From an uncultured Bacilli bacterium (lineage in GTDB: Bacteria > Bacillota_I > Bacilli_A > RF39 > UBA660), in NCBI GenBank assembly GCA_947587565.1, contig CANPYA010000020.1:1-13943 (forward strand): a stretch of DNA of 13,943 nt, read 5' to 3'. How positions within the stretch are numbered: position 1 is the stretch's first letter; each line of letters starts with the position of its first letter. Below the pieces are notes generated by a model that searched no databases, was not told the origin of the DNA, and was given only the letters and a program-made list of their open reading frames with translations. The position numbers were made by a program, and so were the translations under genes. Shown in pieces: positions 5,524 through 12,647 of the stretch.

Positions 5524-8500
5524 ATGAAAAAATGGAACAAAATTATATCATTATTTTTAGTGGGAGTTTTAACTTTTATGGAAGTATCTCCTTTAGCGTT
5601 TGCTTTAGAAAATAATTTTAAAGATACTTTAAAAATTGCTCAAACTATTGATAGTGAATTTGAAGGAAAGGGAACAATCGAAGTTGAGTTACATTATGTC
5701 TTACCAATTAGGAATACTGAACTAGCTGAAACTGAATTAACCTTAACTAATAGTGATGGTGAAAAGGTAAGTCTTAATTTAAAAGATGCTAATGCTGATT
5801 TAATTCCTGTTAGTACAAACTTAGGTGAAAAAGAAATTAAATATACCGCTAGTAAAAGAGATAAAGATGGTAATTTAATAACTGGTTATAGTGAAACTGC
5901 TAATATTGTTTACTATGCTGTTAACTTTAGTGACTTAAGTAAAGGTACTTATGAATTAAGTTTAAGTAGTCATAATTTTGTAACTTATAAAGAAAATATT
6001 ACAATTGATAACTATTCTAAAAGAATAACATTAACTAACGAAAATGGTTTATTTACTATTGGTGATGTTAATAGTGATGGAGAAGTTAACGATAGTGATA
6101 TTGATGTAATGTTAAAAGCTATTAAAACAAATGATTTAGATAAAGATTTAAATTTAGATGGAATTACTGATATTGCTGATTTAAACTATTTAACTTATGT
6201 TATTAATGGTGATAAAAAAGAAGCTGTTATTAAAGATACTAACTATATTTTAGATAGTAGTAATGTTGCTTTTACATCTAGTAGTAATGTTGAAAGTGGC
6301 GATTTAAGTGCTATTTTTACAGATGACACGGGTGTTACGTTAAAGCCACAAAATGAAGGGGAAATAAGTAAAGATAATCCAATTGAAATTGCCATGAGTC
6401 TAGGTAATGGTGATGAAGCTGTAGAAATGAATGAAATTAGAATTGCCGCTGGTGAAAATGCCCCAACTGAAGTGGAAGCAATTGTGGAAGATGCCGATGG
6501 CCATACTGAAACGGTAAAAGGAATTGTTACGCATTATGAAGAAGAAGTATTATTCTTTACCGATAAACCTGTGGAAGGCGAAATAGTAATTGATTTAGGC
6601 AAACAAACTGCTGTTAAAAAAGTAACAATTGTTATTACAGAAACTTCGACAAAGAATTTAGCTGATATTGCCAAAGTAGAATTTTTAAATAATGTCAAAG
6701 TTCAAACTGAAGAGCCAGAAAATTTCTATACTCCTAAAAATATTGAAGTAGATGCGAGTGTTAGTGAACAACTTACAGTTACCTTTAATAGTGTGCCAAA
6801 TGTTACAGGCTATGAAATAAGAATTAATGGTCCTCAAAAGAATAATGTTATTTTTGAAACAACATTTACGAATTTTACTATTGAAGATTTAAAAAACTAT
6901 AAAACATATACTATTGAAGTTCAATCTGTTAATGGTGAATGGGAAAGTGGATGGAGTGAAATAGTTACGGCTACTCCGAAAGCCAATCGGGTTCCACCTG
7001 CTCCTGATATGGTTGTGGCAACTCCAACTTATGGCGGAATAGACTTTAGTTGGAAAGATATGGATGATACAACATCATATAATTTATATTATCGCGAAGT
7101 AGGAGATACCGAATATACAAGTATTAAACATTTAACTGGTACAAAATATTCTTTAAGAGATTTAAAATCACAAGCAAATTATGAAGCATATCTTACTGGT
7201 AACAATGAATTAGGGGAAGGTAGTAAATCGAAATTAGTTTCTACAACAACCTTAAAATTCACAGCGGTTATTTATCCAAGATATAATCTTATTAATGATT
7301 ATAATGGTACATTAAATAGAACAAATCATATTAAAGAAGTTATTTATACAACTGGGGAAAATTATTTAACTAGTGATGATAACAAGTTAACTCCAAGTGA
7401 TAAATGGTCAATGGTTGATGATAATTATTTATCTTATTGGAAAAAGGTGGCATGGCAAACTAATGCTCATTATGCCGATATAAATGACCCCATCTTTGTT
7501 TTAGATAAAACTTATGAAATGGATGAAATTGTCTTTACTGCTCCAATAAGTTATACTGGTTTTTACAAAGGTGGTAATTATACTAATTCTAATGATGCTA
7601 AATTAATTTATTGGAATACTGAAGATGCTAAAACAAGTAGTAATAAAACCGAAGTAAGAGTTATGATTACTAGTAAAAAAGATGAAAATAATCAAACTTA
7701 TTATGTTATGAAATTACAAGATCCAATAAAGGCTAATGCCGTGCAATTAGGACTTACTACTACTAATGGTAAAGGTGGTAATGCCGAAAGTGTTGAAATT
7801 GCGGAAGTAAAATTCTATAAATATGATTCTTTAGTTGATGATGTAGCGGCATTATTTACTGATGATTTAAGAGTTGAACTTGCGGAAGGTGTTAATCAAG
7901 AAAAAATTGATGAATTAAGAAGAAGAGCCGATATAAAAAGTAATGATGAATATAATCCATATCGGGAATCAATTTTAAATGATCTAGACTATGCCGAAAA
8001 AATTTTGAATGATGAAAATGTTTCTAATGATATCATAACATTAAATAATAATATTTCGAATTATTATGATAGTTTAGGATTTGCCATGACTATCAATGAT
8101 TATCAACCTTTAGGTATGACGGTAAGAGAAGGAGAACAATTAACAATTTATGTTGGTTCAACAGGAAGTGTTGATGCCGAAGTTGTATTTACCCAAGTGC
8201 ATGCGGAAGCGAATGCTTGGAGTAAAAGTTATAAATTAGTTAAAGGACAAAATATTATTACTGTTCCTAAAATTGGTAGTGCTAGTACTGAAAGAGGTGG
8301 TAGTGTCTATGTTAGATTTACGAAAAAACCAACCTTTACAATTAAAGTAAGAGTAAGTGGTGGGGTAAAAATTCCTGTATTAGATACAACTCTTTTAACT
8401 AGTGAAAACGAAAAGAAAGAAGCAATTAAAAATTATATTAATGAATTATCATTATATGTTGAAAACTTACCAAGTTTATATAATGCTTTATATAATGGTT

Positions 8501-10743
8501 TAGAAAAGCAATATACTTATGATAAGTACGAAAGTGCTTTTGGCGTAACTGAAATTGCTACTAAATATGGTTTATTATCATTCTCTGCAGAAGCTGTTTT
8601 GGATGCCATTAATTATAATTTAAGTGATATTGATGCTAAAGTAACCAGAGTTTATGAATCAACGGAAGCTTTAGATGAAATGCTATTAATGTTCTATCGT
8701 CATAAAGGCTTAGAATTAGGCTCTACTGATAGCAAAAATAAAGTTCCAAGTGGCCGAATTAATATTCGTTATATGACCATGTTTGATGGCGCATTTATGT
8801 ATGCCGGTGGTTATCATATTGGTATTGAATATGGCTCTATTGGTGGCCTTTTACAAGGTAAGAAAAATACGGATAGTGCGACTGGTTACTTTGGTTGGGG
8901 TATTTCTCATGAAGTTGGTCATCAAATTAATCAAAGTATTCTAGCGCATGCTGAAGTTACAAATAATATTTATGCTTTACTTGCCCAAACTGCTAATGAT
9001 AGTGACCATTCTAGATTAGAAATAAGTAATATTTATGATAAGATTTATGATAAAGTTACTTCACATACTTTAGGTAAACTGCAAAATGTTTTCGTTACTC
9101 TAGGTATGTATTGGCAACTACATTTAGCATATGACTATAATAAAGATGCCGACGGAAATTATATTAAAACCTTTGATGATACGAATTCTATCTTTGCCAG
9201 AATTAATAAATTATCTAGAAGTTATGATAATAAAAATAAATATTCTGAAGATGAATTATTAATCTTATTTGCAAGTATTGCAGCGGAAAAAGATTTAACG
9301 AATTATTTTGAAATTTGGGGATTAACCGCTAGTGATAAATTAAAAGAAGAAATTAAAAATTATGAATTAGAAAGCGGCAAAAAGTTAGAAGAAGAAACAA
9401 AAGCCATTTATTACTTAAATGATGAAGCTAGAAGATATCGTTTAAGTGGTAAGAGTGGTATAAGTGATACAAATATTTTAAATGCTACTTTAACTGGTCT
9501 TGATAATCAAAATAAACAAGTTACTTTAAACTTTAATGTAACAAAAGATAGCGATAAGATACTTGGTTATGAAATTATTCGTAATGGAGAATCTATTGCG
9601 TTTGTAGATGGAGATTCCAAGACATTTACAGATACTATCGGTGCAGTTAACAATAGAGCATTTACTTATGAAGTAGTGGCTTATGATTATTTACTTAATA
9701 AAACTAATACTGTTAAGTTAGATGAAGTTAAAATTGCCCAAGATGGTAGTGTTAAAAAGACTAACTTTAGTATTGAATCTAACTTTAAAGAAGAAAAAGA
9801 AGTTGTCGATTTTGAAGATGCCGAATTAGATTATTCTAAATTAAGTGTTAATAAATTAATTGATGATAATTATGAGACTGGATTTAATGGTATAGAAAGA
9901 GTTAATACTTTAAATAGTAGTAGTAATCCTTCAATGACAAATGATACAACTGATGCTTATGTCATAATTAGTTTAAATACTAAGTTATCTCTAAGTGGTA
10001 TTAAATATACTGCTTTAAGTAATGATGCGAATACGGTTAAAAAATATAAGATTTCGGTAAGTAGTGACAAAGTTAATTGGACTGTTGCTCGAGAAGGAAC
10101 ATTTGAATTTGATGAAAATAATACAGTAACAGTTTACTTCATGCAAACAGGTACAGATAGTGAAAGTCAATTATTTACTTATGATAATGTTTCTTATGTT
10201 AAGATTGAATCTATTGGTAATAAAAATGGTATTTCTGGTAAAGAATTTGATGTTATAACTCCACCAGGTGATAATGTTGATATTGCTAAACTTGCGGATG
10301 GTAGAGATAGTGTTAGTGTTCTAAAAGAAGATTATTGTTATTTAAAAAATGGTTGTCCAAAAGAAAATCTTGATGAAAAAGGCAAAGTGGAAGGAATTAT
10401 TGAAGCAGGTTCTGTTATTATTCAAGGAACTTATCGTGGTAATCCAGGATTTAATACCGTTATCATTAGTGATTTAGAAGGTAATATTTTTAGTGGATAT
10501 CAAGTAATCTTTGCCGAATTAAATAGTGATGACAGTGTTTACGAAGTTGCTAATGGTACTTGGCTATTTGTCATAACTCCAGAAGAATATGCGAAAATGG
10601 TTGGTAAGAGTATAAGAGCAACCTTATATCGTTCAAATAATGGTCTTACTTTAAAAGATTCCAGAATAACTAGTACATCTTTAGCAACTAAAGTATTAGA
10701 AGAATATGGTAAATTGCCAGAAGCAACCATTGGTGGTAATTAA
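5524..10743 (+). CDS. Secreted multidomain M60 (mucinase-type) metallopeptidase with N-terminal dockerin
   Basis: A 1739-aa secreted protein. Approximate modules: signal peptide 1-27 (cleavage after AFA); Ig/X-like beta module 28-176; dockerin 177-234 with two calcium loops (D181-D192, D208-D219); beta/F5-8-like region 240-398; two fibronectin III domains 400-487 and 489-577; galactose-binding-like module ~579-772; helical linker; M60 peptidase ~860-1280; FN3-like 1315-1405; F5/8 type C-like 1413-1579; unrecognised C-terminal domain 1580-1739 with C1605 and C1611. The zinc site is HEVGH at 1129-1133 with the third ligand E1144 in AEVTNN, the gluzincin pattern of M60/enhancin peptidases. Relatives cleave O-glycosylated mucins, and the lectin-like modules would bind host glycans. 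There is no LPxTG or C-terminal membrane segment, so retention probably depends on the dockerin. GAGGG is seven bases before ATG 5524; an upstream in-frame start at 5476 would fall in the promoter. Confidence 0.9.
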   Translation: MKKWNKIISLFLVGVLTFMEVSPLAFALENNFKDTLKIAQTIDSEFEGKGTIEVELHYVLPIRNTELAETELTLTNSDGEKVSLNLKDANADLIPVSTNLGEKEIKYTASKRDKDGNLITGYSETANIVYYAVNFSDLSKGTYELSLSSHNFVTYKENITIDNYSKRITLTNENGLFTIGDVNSDGEVNDSDIDVMLKAIKTNDLDKDLNLDGITDIADLNYLTYVINGDKKEAVIKDTNYILDSSNVAFTSSSNVESGDLSAIFTDDTGVTLKPQNEGEISKDNPIEIAMSLGNGDEAVEMNEIRIAAGENAPTEVEAIVEDADGHTETVKGIVTHYEEEVLFFTDKPVEGEIVIDLGKQTAVKKVTIVITETSTKNLADIAKVEFLNNVKVQTEEPENFYTPKNIEVDASVSEQLTVTFNSVPNVTGYEIRINGPQKNNVIFETTFTNFTIEDLKNYKTYTIEVQSVNGEWESGWSEIVTATPKANRVPPAPDMVVATPTYGGIDFSWKDMDDTTSYNLYYREVGDTEYTSIKHLTGTKYSLRDLKSQANYEAYLTGNNELGEGSKSKLVSTTTLKFTAVIYPRYNLINDYNGTLNRTNHIKEVIYTTGENYLTSDDNKLTPSDKWSMVDDNYLSYWKKVAWQTNAHYADINDPIFVLDKTYEMDEIVFTAPISYTGFYKGGNYTNSNDAKLIYWNTEDAKTSSNKTEVRVMITSKKDENNQTYYVMKLQDPIKANAVQLGLTTTNGKGGNAESVEIAEVKFYKYDSLVDDVAALFTDDLRVELAEGVNQEKIDELRRRADIKSNDEYNPYRESILNDLDYAEKILNDENVSNDIITLNNNISNYYDSLGFAMTINDYQPLGMTVREGEQLTIYVGSTGSVDAEVVFTQVHAEANAWSKSYKLVKGQNIITVPKIGSASTERGGSVYVRFTKKPTFTIKVRVSGGVKIPVLDTTLLTSENEKKEAIKNYINELSLYVENLPSLYNALYNGLEKQYTYDKYESAFGVTEIATKYGLLSFSAEAVLDAINYNLSDIDAKVTRVYESTEALDEMLLMFYRHKGLELGSTDSKNKVPSGRINIRYMTMFDGAFMYAGGYHIGIEYGSIGGLLQGKKNTDSATGYFGWGISHEVGHQINQSILAHAEVTNNIYALLAQTANDSDHSRLEISNIYDKIYDKVTSHTLGKLQNVFVTLGMYWQLHLAYDYNKDADGNYIKTFDDTNSIFARINKLSRSYDNKNKYSEDELLILFASIAAEKDLTNYFEIWGLTASDKLKEEIKNYELESGKKLEEETKAIYYLNDEARRYRLSGKSGISDTNILNATLTGLDNQNKQVTLNFNVTKDSDKILGYEIIRNGESIAFVDGDSKTFTDTIGAVNNRAFTYEVVAYDYLLNKTNTVKLDEVKIAQDGSVKKTNFSIESNFKEEKEVVDFEDAELDYSKLSVNKLIDDNYETGFNGIERVNTLNSSSNPSMTNDTTDAYVIISLNTKLSLSGIKYTALSNDANTVKKYKISVSSDKVNWTVAREGTFEFDENNTVTVYFMQTGTDSESQLFTYDNVSYVKIESIGNKNGISGKEFDVITPPGDNVDIAKLADGRDSVSVLKEDYCYLKNGCPKENLDEKGKVEGIIEAGSVIIQGTYRGNPGFNTVIISDLEGNIFSGYQVIFAELNSDDSVYEVANGTWLFVITPEEYAKMVGKSIRATLYRSNNGLTLKDSRITSTSLATKVLEEYGKLPEATIGGN

Positions 10744-10754
10744 GAGGTGGCAAA

Positions 10755-11687
10755 GTGAAAAAAATTACATATATAATTATAACTTTAATGTTAGTCTTCG
10801 CTCCTCTTAAGGCTTTGGCTTTAAATGATGTAACTTTAAATGAAAAAGATAATGGCGTTATTGATACTAAATTACATTTTGATGATGGTTTTGTTGGTGG
10901 CTTAGATTTAAATATAACTTTAAGTGATAATGTTAAAGTTACCAAATTTGATTTCAATAAAGACTTTGCTAAAAATAAATATACAACAGAATATACTTAT
11001 AAAAATGGTACTTTAAATATTAAAATAACAACGGGTGGTAAAAATTTACTTAATGATAAAAAAGAATTAAATTTAGGAACGATTTATTTAAGTACTACTA
11101 GTGATAAAAGTGTTAGTTATGCAATAAATGTTAATAATATAAAAGTTATTGACATTAACTTAAAATCTAATGAATTAGAAAAAAATTCTATAGTGGTTAG
11201 TGGTCAAAATATTTTTACATATGAAGTAGCTAATAAAGATGAGCAACCTGAAGATAAAGATGACAACAATAACAAAGAAGACAACAACAAAACTGAAAAT
11301 GATAATAATGCTACTGATAATAAAAATGAAAATACTAAACCAGGAGAATCTAATAATGATGCCCAAGATAATAATGTTGTAGATAATAACAATAATAGCA
11401 ACAATAGCAATAACAATAGTAACAATACAACAACTAAACCAAGTACAAATAATAATGGCAATAGTTCAAATGAGAATACGTCAAATGAAAATAATAATAC
11501 TGAAGAAAATAAAACTGATGAAAATGAGGATAATGAAAAAGAAACAGTTAAAGAAAATACTTCTAAGCAAAATGATACTCATGAAAATAACATTCCTAAT
11601 TTTCTAAAAGTAGTTTTAGTATTAATTATTGTAGTTGCGGTAGTTATTATTGGCATATTAATTAAAAAATTAAGAAGGAAAAATTAG
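10755..11687 (+). CDS. Membrane-anchored protein with cohesin-like ectodomain and Asn/Asp-rich stalk
   Basis: A 310-aa surface protein. It has a signal peptide (1-22, cleaved after ALA), a beta-rich domain (24-150), a low-complexity Asn/Asp/Glu/Thr/Ser stalk (~158-279), one transmembrane helix (282-303) and a basic tail (KKLRRKN). The ectodomain resembles a cohesin: FVGGLDLNITL matches the conserved G-x-D/F strand, followed by NGTLNIKI and LNLGTIYLST and a late strand. The match is by pattern only and is divergent. The GTG start at 10755 has AGAGG seven bases upstream, and the gene begins 11 bases after the M60 stop, so they form one operon. The neighbour carries a dockerin and lacks an anchor, so this protein is likely its cell-surface receptor. 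Alternatives are another cohesin-fold (CBM2/3-like) adhesin or a structural stalk protein. Confidence 0.72.
   Translation: MKKITYIIITLMLVFAPLKALALNDVTLNEKDNGVIDTKLHFDDGFVGGLDLNITLSDNVKVTKFDFNKDFAKNKYTTEYTYKNGTLNIKITTGGKNLLNDKKELNLGTIYLSTTSDKSVSYAINVNNIKVIDINLKSNELEKNSIVVSGQNIFTYEVANKDEQPEDKDDNNNKEDNNKTENDNNATDNKNENTKPGESNNDAQDNNVVDNNNNSNNSNNNSNNTTTKPSTNNNGNSSNENTSNENNNTEENKTDENEDNEKETVKENTSKQNDTHENNIPNFLKVVLVLIIVVAVVIIGILIKKLRRKN
11247..11560 (+). repeat. Low-complexity AAT/AAC/GAT/GAA-rich stalk-coding tract
   Basis: About 310 bases of near-continuous AAT, AAC, GAT, GAA and ACT codons, with imperfect AATAACAATAGC-type repeats at about 11388-11420. It encodes the flexible hydrophilic stalk between the cohesin-like domain and the membrane helix. 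The strand-wise A richness and repeat units make length change by slippage likely. The tract also leaves long but meaningless open frames on the opposite strand. Confidence 0.85.
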
Positions 11688-11712
11688 ACAAGGAAAATTA
11701 ACTTGTCTTTTT
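11686..11712 (+). terminator. Rho-independent terminator after the M60/cohesin-like operon
   Basis: AGACAAG (11686-11692) pairs perfectly with CTTGTCT (11702-11708) around a nine-base loop, followed by a T run (11708-11712). The left arm overlaps the TAG stop of the cohesin-like gene. It separates the operon from the promoter at 11727. Confidence 0.82.
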
Positions 11713-11726
11713 CTATGGCTAAAATA

Positions 11727-11755
11727 TAGATTTAGTACTCTAAATTTGCTACAAT
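11727..11755 (+). promoter_or_regulatory. Probable promoter for the acidic protein/CmpB/AMP-ligase operon
   Basis: -10 TACAAT (11750-11755) with an extended -10 TGC just before it (TTGCTACAAT). The -35 candidate at the 17-base distance is TAGATT (11727-11732), a poor match. The predicted start near 11762 falls at the AGGGAG (11762-11767) of the first gene, so the leader would be almost absent; the start may lie a few bases earlier. Confidence 0.55.
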
Positions 11756-11774
11756 AGTAATAGGGAGAAAAAAT

Positions 11775-11963
11775 ATGGGATTATTTGATTTTTTATTAAA
11801 CTTAAATGATGATCAAAAAGATGATACAAAAGAACAAGAAATGGAATGGAATAAGTTTAGTGAACGAGAAAAAGAAGAATTTAAAAATGGTGATTATGAC
11901 ATATATAATTTTGAAGATTCAGAAGATGAATTAGATGAAGACGATTATTATTATGATAAATAG
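11775..11963 (+). CDS. Small, strongly acidic hypothetical protein
   Basis: A 62-aa protein with no family I recognise. It opens with a short hydrophobic stretch (GLFDFLLNL) that could be an amphipathic membrane-contact helix, then becomes highly charged: 24 Asp/Glu against 7 Lys/Arg, ending DEDDYYYDK. No signal peptide or metal site is evident. AGGGAG lies seven bases before ATG 11775, a good ribosome site, which together with the extended -10 promoter argues that it is a real gene. It is 15 bases upstream of the CmpB-family gene and probably co-transcribed, so it may be an accessory factor of that membrane protein; that is inference. Confidence 0.7.
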   Translation: MGLFDFLLNLNDDQKDDTKEQEMEWNKFSEREKEEFKNGDYDIYNFEDSEDELDEDDYYYDK

Positions 11964-11978
11964 ATAAGGAAGATAGCA

Positions 11979-12647
11979 GTGTTAGAGAGTATTATAAATT
12001 ATTTTTTACTTTTTATTATTTATTCTTTTCTAGGTTGGATAATGGAAGTAATATGTATTTATGGCGAATTTAAGAAATTTGTCAATCGAGGCTTTTTAAT
12101 TGGACCAATATGTCCCATCTATGGTTATGGGGTTTTAGGTATTTTATTTTTAATTGGTAAAGATACTTCCGACTTTTTAGGAGTATTCTTAAAATCCATT
12201 TTGATATGTTCGGTTTTAGAATATTTAACTTCTTATTTTATGGAAAAATTATTTAAAGCAAGATGGTGGGATTATTCTAAAAGAAGATTTAATATTAATG
12301 GGCGTATTTGTTTAGAAACTATGATACCTTTTGGGATACTTGGTACTTTAATTGTCTATATAGTTAATCCTTTCTTTTTATCTTTAGTTACAAATATTCC
12401 AAAGATTATTCGTCTTATTTTAGCCATAGTTTTATTTGTAGCATATCTAACTGATAATATTATTTCCTTAGTCGTTATGAGTAAAATTAAAGGGGAAATT
12501 AAAAGACATGATGTTGATAGTACCGAAATATTAAAAGAAAAATTAAATAAATGGTTAGAAAATAATACCTTCTTATTTAGACATATTAAAGCAGCTTTCC
12601 CTAAATTTAAAATTTTAAGGAAAAGAAAGAGTAAAGATGGCGAGTAA
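11979..12647 (+). CDS. CmpB-family (PF06541) integral membrane protein, 'putative ABC transporter permease'
   Basis: A 222-aa membrane protein with about five hydrophobic helices (roughly 4-27, 40-60, 67-87, 112-136, 143-168) and a basic C-terminal tail (LRKRKSK). It carries both family signatures: FLGWIMEVI (17-25) with FVNRGFLIGPICPIYGYG (34-51), and RWWDYSKRRFNINGRICLE (95-113). Databases call the family a putative ABC transporter permease, but no ATPase is encoded beside it here and the transport role is unproven. The GTG start at 11979 has AGGAAG (11967-11972) six bases upstream. The gene lies 15 bases after the acidic protein gene and its end overlaps the start of the AMP-forming enzyme, so all three are probably one operon. 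Confidence 0.83.
   Translation: MLESIINYFLLFIIYSFLGWIMEVICIYGEFKKFVNRGFLIGPICPIYGYGVLGILFLIGKDTSDFLGVFLKSILICSVLEYLTSYFMEKLFKARWWDYSKRRFNINGRICLETMIPFGILGTLIVYIVNPFFLSLVTNIPKIIRLILAIVLFVAYLTDNIISLVVMSKIKGEIKRHDVDSTEILKEKLNKWLENNTFLFRHIKAAFPKFKILRKRKSKDGE

Noticed and set aside
10539..10957. Minus-strand open frames across the junction between the peptidase and cohesin-like genes
   Set aside because: They overlap well-supported + strand genes, have no recognisable domains, and would oppose the operon's transcription.
11175..11461. Minus-strand open frames rich in leucine, valine or isoleucine opposite the stalk region
   Set aside because: They are mirror images of the AAT/GAT-rich stalk codons, with no ribosome site or promoter.
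11579..11687. Sortase (LPxTG) anchor in the cohesin-like protein
   Set aside because: The residues before the membrane helix (ENNIPNFLK) do not form an LPxTG motif; a simple transmembrane anchor fits better.
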